Source: Roseiflexaceae bacterium (lineage in GTDB: Bacteria; Chloroflexota; Chloroflexia; Chloroflexales; Roseiflexaceae). Taken from it: 41,454 bases of DNA. This document shows, one piece after another, positions 29,501-33,781 of this stretch (within the stretch, counting starts at the first letter, position 1; each line of letters opens with the position of its first letter). A program made the translations under genes and the position numbers. Below the pieces are notes generated by a model. It saw only the letters and a program-made list of their open reading frames with translations, searched no databases and was not told the DNA's origin. The stretch covers positions 1 through 41,454 of the forward strand of contig CANFUF010000015.1 in the NCBI GenBank assembly GCA_947450095.1, given 5' to 3'.

Positions 29501-32500
29501 CGGTCACCGGAACAATGGTACTCAGTAATACGATTGATGCGGCGGCTGTGCGTACTGGCTCGTTGCAGTCGGTTGAGGCAAGTCGTGTCAGTGCGGGGAT
29601 TCGCTTACGTGACGCACTCGACAATGAAGGCGTTACGCCATTAGCAACGGTATATCTCGATAATGCCACAACTCCAGACTATACATTGATTAGTAGTGAC
29701 CCGAACAGTATCTATCGTGGCTGGCTCAATAACGGCTGTGCCGCATTGGGGAGTGATAGCCGTTCTGTGTTATCCAAAGGCATCCAAAAATTTGCCACGA
29801 CCTGGGACAGTCAATCCTTGCGGTTGAATTGGCAAGGTGCTGACTGGAATAGTGATGGCGATTTATTTATTTATCTCGACACATTGCCTGGTGGCACTAT
29901 TACCGCATATCGGCCAAGTAATTTCGTGCAGACGACTGCCCAAAGCATGGTAAGTGGTGATGCGTTTGTGACATTGCCGATTAATGCAGCAGCACGTGGT
30001 GAAAACAGCAAACCGCTGAATTTAGCGGCATCGATTAATGCATTACATCAGCAGTTAATTGATGCCCAGCGTGGCGGGCGTGTTGGTGGTGTAGAAGGCG
30101 CTGACTACGTCATTCATGTCCAAAACGGCACGACGATTGCCTTGCTGAAGTGGACGGGCGCCAACTGGGAGAATACCAGTGTCATCCCTGAATATAATTA
30201 CGCCGTAATCAATGGTGTCAAGCAGACGGATATTCGGGTACCGTTTAGTGCACTCATGTATGATCGCACCCAAAAATTCGGCTTGGTGGCAATGGCGACC
30301 CAAGAAAACAAATTATTGCCGTGGGCGACATTCCCCACCACCAATCCGATTTTGGCTGACCAAGGTGCCAAAAAAATTGTTATCACCCCGCTGATTAATG
30401 CATATGGTTGGTCAGCGCTGGGCGATAATATGTGCCCACGCACCGCTGCAGTCAACCCCGATACCACGCAGATAGTGGCGTCGTTGACGAGCACCCCAAA
30501 TGGTGTGTCACGCAACACCATCGCAGATAATTTTGCCAATACTGATCCTGATGCAATCGCAGAAGCCATCAGTGAAACGACAGATTTGTGTACAGCGCTG
30601 CCCACAGATGCCTGGTGTGTGGCTGTGGCGCAATTGTCCAATAGTGGAAGTGCTGGTACGTCGTTACTTGAAGGTTTGTCCAATACATTGGTAAGTAGTC
30701 AGGCGCCATATGTCGGTTCGGGTTCGATGGTGACGTATACATTGCAAATCAAAAATCCGAGTAATCGTGCGACAAAACCACTCTATGGAATTGTGCAAAC
30801 CTACGGTGCCATTTGGTTGACCAGTGCCGATAACGCAAATGCATCAGAAGGCATTATCAGTAGTGGCAATTATAGCTATACCACAGCCCTCAATACGACT
30901 GGACTCCGTGATTATCAAGTGGTGAAGTTTGGATCAATCGCAGCGAATGCGACTAAACGGTTGATTTTGCTTGCCAAAATCGATGCGAATAAAGCCCAAT
31001 CAACTGCAAGTGACCGCATCCGTACCGGTAATATTGCCAAAATTGAAGTGCGTTTGACAGATGAAGTCGTGAGTAGCAATGCTATGCCGAGCCGTACGGT
31101 GGAATGGCTGAATGCTGCGATGCGTGTAGATACCGCAGCCCCAAGTCAAGTGTTACCAGACCGTCAGACTGAAGTCAATGCGCGATCGGTGATATTGCGT
31201 GGCAGTGTCAGTGATGATTCGCCAGTGCCAGCAGTGGCCTTGGAATACACCACCGATAACGCAAGTACGCGCCAATCAGTGAATTGTGGCGCAGCGACAA
31301 ATATGCGGTGGCAGTGCAAAGTATGGATTCCTGTAATCGCCAATACCATTACCTATCGTGTGCGTGCTAGCGATAGTTATGGGCAATTACGGAACTGGAG
31401 CACCTGGTATGTGGCGACAGTAGATCAGAGTATCCCAAGTATTGCACTTGACCAAATGACTATTGATGCAATCAGTGCGGCTGCGGTGGGTGGCAGTAAG
31501 ATTGCAATTAGTGGTGTGGTGAGTGATACCAATAATGCAGTAAATGTCATGGTGTGTGATGAACAATTAGGGAGTTGTGATTTTGCTGCCCAAACTGCAT
31601 TACCAACCATTACCACCACATATAGCACGACGACAACTGCAAATATGCCGATAACGGTTCAACCGTGTGCCGCTACTGCAGTTGATAATTATGCGGCCTA
31701 CCCGATTACCGTAACTAATGGTGGCTTACAGCGCTTAACTAGCCTAAGTGTTGATGCGATTGTATCTGACACGGTAGTCAACGAAGTAGACTTGTGGGTA
31801 CGTTCACCGTCGGGTACGTTGGTGCCATTGTGGAATGTACCAACACGTAATCCAGCCCAAAACATTGTCGTTCATTTTGACGATGATGCCACAAAGAACT
31901 CAAATAATATTTCTGGGACAACGGAACTGACGAGTACTTTGATGGATATCCAGCCTGATGGGAAATTAACCACGTTTGCTGGAGAACCAATCAATGGCAC
32001 TTGGAATATATTGGCATGTGATCGCAACACCAACCAAGTCCAAGGGACGATAATCTCTGCGAGATTGCACTTTACCGCCAATACGATTGCCGTCAATCAA
32101 GCTATCCCATGGACGTATACATTGGCGAATACCGTAAATAGCAATGGTGTATTGCGGAATCTGTTGGTATGGGCAGTAGATCAAGCAGGCAATAATGGAC
32201 CGGCGCAACGGGTGACGCTCAATATCGATACTACGGCGCCAACTACAAGTATTACCCAAATGGCTCAAGTCCTGTTGCCGGGTACGACCTACAATTTATT
32301 CCAAGGAATTGTCACAGATACGGGTGTCCCACAACCGATTAAAGCCAATATTTACAACCAGTCTGGACTGGTTGATTCGTACACCATTCCTGTAGATCTG
32401 GTGAGCCGGCAGTGGATGATGCAATACCGACCAGTGCATCTGGCTGCGGGGACTTATACAGTGCAGTTTGTGGTTCGTGATGCCGTGGGTAATCAACGGA

Positions 32501-33771
32501 CGAGTGATGATTATCAATTTGTGATTGATGAAATTGATAAGCCAACCATCAATACCGTGGAATTCCCGGTAAGTCGTGCAAGTAGTTCCGTGAAATTGCG
32601 TTATTCGATTGATACTGGTGGTGATATGGCAGATATTACTGCCAAAGTGATGCTGGACAGTGATGCAACGGTTACGGTAACCAATACTAATATTTTGATT
32701 CAAAATGGTAATGGGAGCCCAGACGCTGACCGTCAGGCGGCGATTCCCAGTGATTTGTATAGTCAGGTGTTGCAGCAAATTGAAATGGACAATCAATTGG
32801 CGGCGGTACTTAACAGTGATGGCTCGGTTTATACGTGGCCACTCACGACCACGAACGCATTGACCATCACCAATCCGATTACTGGCGTAATGCAGATTGC
32901 GATGGGCACCCAAATTACGACGACGCAACATTTACTTACCTTGAGTAATGCCGGCGTGGTATATGACTATACGCCGACAGACGGCATAACGCTGACGAGT
33001 GGTATGACGGTGACATTGCCGGGGCTGGCAACAGCCATTGATGCAGGTCGTAGCCATTATTTAGCATTGTTGCAATCAGGTGAGCTTGTCGGGTGGGGGA
33101 GCAATGATGCTAATCAAATCACTATTCCGGATAGTGCACGGATAGGGGCAATCCAAATTGGTGCTGGGGATGATTTTAGCGTGGCATTACTCCAAGGTGG
33201 CAATGTCGTGGCATGGGGTAAAAACGATCAAAATCAGACAACGGTACCGATTTCAGCGACATCAGGGATTACCCAAATATCGGTGGGGAATAATCATACC
33301 TTAGCGTTGCGTGTAGACGGCAGTGTGGTGGCATGGGGTGCCAACGATATGGGGCAGGCCACCGTACCTATTTCGGCCACAAATGCCTTGTATGTGGTGG
33401 CTGCAGCGAATTCGAGTGCGGCAATTCGGCGAGATGGGACTGTCGTGGTATGGGGTAAATATGCTGCGAGCACACCGTGTTGTGCGGTGGCATTGGCATT
33501 CAATGATACACACACACTGTCAGTGCGCGGGAATCTGTTTTCGTTACAAAACGATAGTGTCAATGCAACGCTCACCCCGCAGGTGCGCCAATTTACCTTT
33601 GATGGGTTAATTCCTGGTAGGCGGTATCGATACATCATAACCACAACCAATGGTGCAGGGAGCACAACCTATACGGGGACATTTAGTACGCTCCGGATGT
33701 ATTATCGATTGTTCACGCCGTTCTTGACCAAGGATGCATCAACTACTGTACCAACCGGTACAGGCCGTTAA
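14548..33771 (+). CDS. giant multidomain surface protein (LamG, TSP3, Ig-like, F5/8C, P-domain, RCC1), 6407 aa
   Basis: A single 19.2-kb reading frame without interruption. Approximate layout in residues: TM helix 6-28; extracytoplasmic domain 30-270; TM helices 277-297 and 301-318; TSP3 calcium repeats 391-525; unrecognised region 530-1080; hydrophobic Ala/Gly-rich segment 1082-1271; unrecognised 1280-1525; TSP3 1528-1655; six LamG domains 1684-3115; Ig-like 3125-3365; three LamG 3404-4211 with an F5/8C domain inside the last; beta-propeller 4351-4698; Ig-like 4725-5048; CBM9/DOMON-like 5048-5285; DUF11-like 5381-5521; Ig-like 5525-5998 with a P-domain inside; FN3 split by an RCC1 propeller 6002-6385; tail ending near YYRLFTPFLTK. 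Adhesion, matrix or gliding functions are plausible but inferred. No catalytic domain was recognised. The RCC1/LamG gene follows 10 bases downstream. Confidence 0.92.
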   Translation: MSKSIIAQITLFAMAIIVVVAGGLLLVDTMQRQMPYTQVSNAWQMAQLSGAYEFRSDVDQITNYQPRLSNYAKPSAHEQYVVEGSVDESNQTTQLAITNITNRGASFEIRRTRGQSYMRQHGGKWTAINAIQDVSQLNALSYLAGMRNITVKDKNNLTYGFVFDGKQFTDHFARLLAADQSHGITHNADWYSVAQSTQLRQAQGDGTIAIDKDGLPSTLNMTMTMPETARTGAVNATIKTTFLNYARTGIVLQRMLHQPLNALSFMVGLDIGATQYAFFVLMVVLALLLVGVVVSIFGRRLTLPLTLLVVGIMVFQPFSGVATSRAATQTVPVPTPQPAVPFNPLISPINQVIGGNGVILPQAGVQSPAQMTLARNGSSRALSTRADTTADVDSDGDGLSDNQEALLGTNPRNADSDGDGLTDFQEVQIGTNPNLKDTDGDGLSDFIEVKYPSTYGSAKYYTSPFSPDTNGDGIDDGVECPEHVTAGTTACRDSDGDGIPDFLDFDNDNDGVPDNFDMVPDVGRNTAFTDSAPFTYSVTDSSTSSTPAPLVVSFQFRPSDPKLLYAHGAVYDWPSNDKQGQIQRVNDTTFASSLSNPASDSSASNGDIKVSGMIEIRVPVSASSYGNLPQKACVATNNCGGSSDDRTPAWLDTSKLAPYGINAVWSTDIQGQKKSNEITLLVPINPVYDNTGSIVAYEAVTYYETASKAWEGQHQARLMWIVSAIQDVCPPDKADCSDSERISQTTSVHNYYGEFTVAGMKASELQPFKSTVIYEDVAQPAVNGTQRRLQISKLARMLDNAYMNTPFLEVNSTDTTKSIPALFDNRKNAALATLSTYGIDPTATRASTFQYSTPFESIKISSTEIPTILNQLICRKTITTEDCTGQDPTQLLSQCETDMTPRCKPAVLIASEGRERTAVFNKSTNRISFSNVGVRITRSLNGQMFKVSGGKWAPYENIDIGNEIDAVQSQVAPALDANGNYVGKPATIDADSWQQLYGAVATAIVSTFFNPKQVTMYADIFGKKLSGITINSFKAPSQPDWNGEVTDIVNLYQPYFVQATNTSAPADDGGDGSKAQNITDQTALVSGVLAGIGGIADADSGRSKGLGAGDTAVAAGTFIVNAIQVFGSGTKLADHQLIVDNVMASVQLVMAIADAVGAYKDYAEEIASVAKTVAGATEAVESVGKIATLTDTIGKKLGIVGVAIALAATWATAIISIKNAEFAYQKANAVSAAIGQTAVIVLMLILSATGIGALVAAIIGALDALANLICKNISPEKQRSTAGQWLCGGISGILANLFSPFAANLVIDPSDAYSRKQEVMPQSPKLSASTRGFRVGNGWVSNMKVADYIDRMPFPATWMALPYFWQWNAQNERNTAFTYALSKDQIDLTGSISLGSQFNSWSKNTDTRDDYKGFKWRKEMSFSYNNVFTQSGINQALPAVWMSEASKVAQQNCIAIWIPLPFFPFPIPVCYMKTAQDTKYTNLNEDDATIFDVFPSTFGLFTTMKAKDNGYTFNWSPEVDDQPSFPVFKDADNDGVPNSLELTQGSSDNNYDSDGDGVDDNREIALGTNPNSKDSDGDGLTDLQEFQYGTDPNRVDTDGDGLTDGEEIVRSVNGARVGGWDVTYAIVNGVPQTTWIGSDPLKSDSDGDGIIDVRERILGWSPYAKNSGDIVGTDGTVNEGLNPVLSVNFETSGIAGFVNNGLQKNVLTCVGGCPTVVSDRPNSKSILLNGYQHYNAGTGNMYQFGQQFSVAAWVKPLRPNIGIFTQYDAIIGQYGEFQLMRRSNGVLAISLSTTSGNYEFDTGVALPLQTWTHVVVTYDGAALVIYTNGNEATRYAIRGRVVDSDTGANDLRIGGWQKSKAVLGIANNRYESGTAFMGGIDDIAVYQVALRAYEVRSLMQNTLTANNDLIVRPGDRVVANVNLQNKLLGRTVKGMTTLITQSAKYQSMASVEAPLALGPNSATASNMLFTVPGNTFATTGATAFRAGCMFAANQLCLKLDEPADSAAFADLSEYGRTVTCSIAAATCPRYSTGSWVFDNQNGNPNMVVDKAVGDSISQRDFTIAMWVRPLGQSTVTRSLLVNNNGTTPFRLDLSTEKPRFKLGTVAADLMVANPLPLGQWSHLTFSVVGGLRAIYVNGILAAKDSVATSYTGSIGAMVIGADASRNFAAGNIRDIQVYASGLTNTQIMTIAGSCDDVNLLTCVPFNGNTLDYAQTALDQGINLNCGSCVNNGATTMYVPAGTTFPTGYARLLNGHDVTIMLKIRFSSLQAGANVIWTTGGSNPIQIKVVKYGFGSSGVPTFTIGGTNITAGTITTNTWYMLTARYQAGKMTLVVNAVDGAGTGVTTTIATAQNVATPVLQDNVNVGAANLEFDSLRVYRMAVSDDTLAALAQLQLIGTQTGLVNTAPASDVMAVNADTRVKVIQSDANFEILPTANMCAAISVLICMPFKSAPIAGNTLAQACNPSVNCPAITQSGADFSGNKYFALDNNVAWSTFVGANSYTVMTWVRLNVVGGDQAIITDRQTNFEDCNNVSWNKDKCPQNRNNKLLRLIVRGGKLHMGYYNNDLNGTTTLAANTWYHVAFVKGNSGRAIYLNGNLEASDTVTTNLSETRNLGIGLVPYEASNPTGQIDKSPLNGLLSDFQVHKAVLTQTQIRQVVQNAALEMRVPFDEPALATAFGDAAASDLQLTCVVNCPMSGVTGRDDRGVRFNGTQSLGFNAVSSGYIASNLAGNAINYTLSMWIKPTSYGTWLVGNGNANKNLRIGINNDGKVTYERAYVCGANYCWPSTPLVSNETVPVGMWSQITVSTGFGTEYLYVNGNAPVTRSQNAPTVVTNNDPVLFGQGYVGDMDEIRISPNPTTSNTPVLDSMKQAPSWNLRFEDSFKNDVLTVSNNVTKTTTIDAAILPDNVPARWGINRLNYAANCENMGVSGVECPAAGAVGMAGIASNFNGSTTMLQVDNSATLIGELANGGTVQMMVRPDSPTKTPQTILSYGDTSGNTVLRVRLINSGNVEIKVGNSTFTSASTLPPAWNQLSFSFGADGFRYFQNGNLDTSVNASSSAAIATLTTNGAWKLLIGGRINGSSLTEPFKGGIDDITFTSASLDARKVFRLARSQFSQAISKKVIANVTIDADSPQVAIVNPAYVSRIPTQFTIQTSDVGSYVQRVLFTTQPATGSQTSVTAPACQDAVGNTAFCPTFQLSQTPTVNIEGRYGLRVEAYDAVENRGVSQSSVLVDTTPPVATLIRNAGTYTTEHPLGTNQQLLTLRLTVDDPKLKNLDNVAGSGVKQVNVMVRDMGARNMITAPVPAAYINGAWQATVDLPFVNPTGFYLVSATATDNVGNTSAEQMVAGVTNPIEVDSTAPNDLLVSPSPDAKNLFLIGAQAIQGRVSDYYDGRAALQRPLRVRLDFEAPDGAKEFDNRANSRYTTNCTVCPTTANDTFIPDRRIARFNIDGTQQLLTIRNAAGTITDTFSVAILAKISDTGTILSVGTTANPRLRILAEKSGAGFKFTGYRGASSVSSAPIAANTWYYLIYNEVANKMSLSYGAQLTSMTTLTTTIASGLAVPPSGDNVVLGAIQSSPTSAAIFEDYFRGYIDDLIISSMPLAPIDLMGRSLAFGSGTQTHKLRLDITDDSYGSPDILGTKARYFAPVNQNTFPVVDAMHGVRSDLCRGETTSPNVTCPQLDVGFSTNALILSHATDGVKLGYGFTTLRQTQSTVAVRFYVPSDAASGRIFSLLPPAATISMTLDFAADTRSVATTVRSSATSITSTATELLDSNWHTLVMTTTDDATNTNVTVFIDGQQVTTGSLVGHWSSAQLIVGATSGVLAAKGVQVDDIAVFDGALSIAEMNDFAYGYSTVYHEQFDDSTATINRLTSDASPFHQASMYLSSDSHLAMVPGIVGDSAMAFDGNDRMNHRDSKGLTFAQGNQVWSMATWLKPAGNTGSIIRGVANGYSYELQLVDGKPSLQMAGMTLQAPAKPLYDTYHLAISADGVLAHMYINGTEVVSASVGTMTLPSSLIKNRSIGGTATQSSTVTNGDASNASNGDKNSTWVNSSSNSISKTNVENNPWWQVDLGVSAQSLIDVIKIYNRSDCCAGELSDFYIMVADTPFSTVDSTLNTAIAHATWSYRQVGAVADHLTMVLPPNVSGRYVRIQKAGANQSLTLSEVEVLQAPVVVLGENYTGTMDDLRVYRRTLSQRDITQLMAMGWNNSTLVARVDGFNWQQSLRSGLEVNAAIQSMTSDNQQNTRLSIGEHQLWSGRIDTAAPRIVSNETAITATGLYSFTMQLDDRNMDVAQIQTPCGGRFRYNESTPQSLWYHTNSSAFDGTIMETTHLSGGCVMSAMPDFSRQVTQVVSSTQTIDYGSRYGYVGGNNQILIVDVQNSVTMVQNSVAISGTVTQLQVNRAQNRLYAVSVLATPTPRAIVSIFDIPNNAARLTLRGSIAIALTTNTTVNYIAISTEYDQGVHTDQNLMVLLSGAPQHLISIKVTNPEQPTQVASIDIVNPTYGMVAGYDVLLFAQGENGLGIYSVDTAGAITFVRRYNTDGFINQVYLNNFDALAIDDDEPYSPLGDVVSPNTLRILPLITGVTDGHATITDTITERVVYVHTTPTTNDEFRSYRIKDIVPYLNDDLLLLSTDGENARNNRISMINTTGMTATLRSDTLFASPGVTQIAALNNNVLLLANQANTATLTGYQISDRRLATRACDRAANCSVQVATTRSTPRLSRSTPDVADVLIINQANVYTTTNQLIGVRAQAPAGIAAIGMQIDGVNVGATWTAPVSSTLTSVETTIPLTIGAGVHTMNSVMQDNNGSPAVSSAVYTFTVDLQAPQIQLADTTVGLNKLVDGYLSIGVVITDDNDLPSLQIINLSDNTTLPFSYVTNNHVMKAKVFYPAATITQTSMSLRVIAIDVARRKTTRDVVVNVDTTAPRLVNGSINALIKGVMKPLTDGMGLTRTVPLDLNVAWTQISDQSAIALRQLEYTVQTVTGTMVLSNTIDAAAVRTGSLQSVEASRVSAGIRLRDALDNEGVTPLATVYLDNATTPDYTLISSDPNSIYRGWLNNGCAALGSDSRSVLSKGIQKFATTWDSQSLRLNWQGADWNSDGDLFIYLDTLPGGTITAYRPSNFVQTTAQSMVSGDAFVTLPINAAARGENSKPLNLAASINALHQQLIDAQRGGRVGGVEGADYVIHVQNGTTIALLKWTGANWENTSVIPEYNYAVINGVKQTDIRVPFSALMYDRTQKFGLVAMATQENKLLPWATFPTTNPILADQGAKKIVITPLINAYGWSALGDNMCPRTAAVNPDTTQIVASLTSTPNGVSRNTIADNFANTDPDAIAEAISETTDLCTALPTDAWCVAVAQLSNSGSAGTSLLEGLSNTLVSSQAPYVGSGSMVTYTLQIKNPSNRATKPLYGIVQTYGAIWLTSADNANASEGIISSGNYSYTTALNTTGLRDYQVVKFGSIAANATKRLILLAKIDANKAQSTASDRIRTGNIAKIEVRLTDEVVSSNAMPSRTVEWLNAAMRVDTAAPSQVLPDRQTEVNARSVILRGSVSDDSPVPAVALEYTTDNASTRQSVNCGAATNMRWQCKVWIPVIANTITYRVRASDSYGQLRNWSTWYVATVDQSIPSIALDQMTIDAISAAAVGGSKIAISGVVSDTNNAVNVMVCDEQLGSCDFAAQTALPTITTTYSTTTTANMPITVQPCAATAVDNYAAYPITVTNGGLQRLTSLSVDAIVSDTVVNEVDLWVRSPSGTLVPLWNVPTRNPAQNIVVHFDDDATKNSNNISGTTELTSTLMDIQPDGKLTTFAGEPINGTWNILACDRNTNQVQGTIISARLHFTANTIAVNQAIPWTYTLANTVNSNGVLRNLLVWAVDQAGNNGPAQRVTLNIDTTAPTTSITQMAQVLLPGTTYNLFQGIVTDTGVPQPIKANIYNQSGLVDSYTIPVDLVSRQWMMQYRPVHLAAGTYTVQFVVRDAVGNQRTSDDYQFVIDEIDKPTINTVEFPVSRASSSVKLRYSIDTGGDMADITAKVMLDSDATVTVTNTNILIQNGNGSPDADRQAAIPSDLYSQVLQQIEMDNQLAAVLNSDGSVYTWPLTTTNALTITNPITGVMQIAMGTQITTTQHLLTLSNAGVVYDYTPTDGITLTSGMTVTLPGLATAIDAGRSHYLALLQSGELVGWGSNDANQITIPDSARIGAIQIGAGDDFSVALLQGGNVVAWGKNDQNQTTVPISATSGITQISVGNNHTLALRVDGSVVAWGANDMGQATVPISATNALYVVAAANSSAAIRRDGTVVVWGKYAASTPCCAVALAFNDTHTLSVRGNLFSLQNDSVNATLTPQVRQFTFDGLIPGRRYRYIITTTNGAGSTTYTGTFSTLRMYYRLFTPFLTKDASTTVPTGTGR
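14563..15528 (+). other. protein region: N-terminal three-helix anchor with periplasmic-type domain (aa 6-327)
   Basis: One signal-anchor-like helix (6-28) is followed by a soluble domain of about 240 residues rich in beta strands (YVVEGSVD, SFEIRRTRGQSYMRQHGGKW), faintly reminiscent of LppX/LolA-type lipid-carrier folds. Two more helices follow (277-297, 301-318), with Arg-Arg between them and an Ala-rich SRAA at 324-327. The topology would put both the domain and the 6000-residue remainder outside. SRAA could be a cleavage site, releasing the remainder; this is inference. Confidence 0.55.
15718..16122 (+). other. protein region: thrombospondin type 3 calcium-binding block 1
   Basis: Six D-x-D-x-D-G-type motifs (DSDGDGLSD, DSDGDGLTD, DTDGDGLSD, DTNGDGIDD, DSDGDGIPD, DNDNDGVPD) at residues about 391-525, spaced as in TSP3 repeats with interposed TNP turns. 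Calcium binding is expected from the family. Confidence 0.85.
17791..18360 (+). other. protein region: hydrophobic Ala/Gly-rich segment (aa 1082-1271)
   Basis: Helical, Ala/Gly/Val-rich stretch with two segments long enough to cross a membrane (1197-1217 IVGVAIALAATWATAIISI; 1238-1263 AVIVLMLILSATGIGALVAA) and amphipathic helices before them. Its place in the middle of an otherwise beta-rich secreted protein is unusual. Confidence 0.6.
19129..19512 (+). other. protein region: thrombospondin type 3 calcium-binding block 2
   Basis: Five motifs (DADNDGVPN, DSDGDGVDD, DSDGDGLTD, DTDGDGLTD, DSDGDGIID) at about residues 1528-1655. The block immediately precedes the first LamG domain, like a rigid calcium-dependent stalk. 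Confidence 0.85.
19598..27180 (+). other. protein region: nine LamG (concanavalin A-like) domains with interspersed Ig-like domains
   Basis: Each domain shows the LamG_3 pattern of FxxxxWVKPxx, a TWxHVVxTYDG-type strand, IYxNG and a final GGIDDIxVYxxAL. Approximate residues: 1684-1901, 1995-2191, 2198-2395, 2441-2660, 2661-2871, 2875-3115, then Ig-like 3125-3365, then 3404-3618, 3665-3855 and 3858-4211. Eight of nine carry a Cys-x(2-10)-Cys pair just before the first core strand. LamG folds commonly bind glycans or proteins. Confidence 0.8.
26605..27070 (+). other. protein region: F5/8 type C (discoidin-like) domain nested in LamG 9
   Basis: Residues about 4020-4175 show GGTATQSSTVTNGDASNASN, the NPWWQVDLG core, VIKIYNRSDCC and GRYVRIQKAG followed by LSEVEVL, all typical of F5/8C carbohydrate-binding domains. 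The LamG terminal strand (YTGTMDDLRVYRRTLS) follows only afterwards. Confidence 0.85.
31648..32091 (+). other. protein region: P/Homo B-type domain nested in an Ig-like domain
   Basis: Residues about 5701-5848 contain the proprotein-convertase P-domain pattern: YPITVTNGG, VNEVDLWVRSPSGTLVPLW, a FAGEPINGTWNILACD strand and a final ISARLHF. The host Ig-like domain begins before it (KIAISGVVSDTNNAVNVMV) and closes after it (LLVWAVDQAGNNGPAQRV). Confidence 0.75.
32755..33560 (+). other. protein region: seven-bladed RCC1 propeller nested in an FN3 domain
   Basis: Seven blades of the form (I/V)xQIxxGxxHxLALxxDGxVVAWG, for example ISVGNNHTLALRVDGSVVAWG, at residues about 6070-6338. The flanks VKLRYSIDTGGDMADITAKV and FDGLIPGRRYRYIITTTNGA form the two halves of one fibronectin type III domain. 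Confidence 0.75.
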
Positions 33772-33781
33772 GGAAACCAAC

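Noticed and set aside
14557-33665. Many reading frames of 60-220 codons on the minus strand or other frames under the giant gene (for example 22798-23472)
   Set aside because: They are shadows of a long real frame with biased codon use. None has a ribosome-binding site with a recognisable protein family.
33734-33781. Longer start for the RCC1 protein inside the giant gene
   Set aside because: It would place 16 polar residues before the signal peptide. AAGGA at 33770-33774 is correctly spaced for the ATG at 33782.
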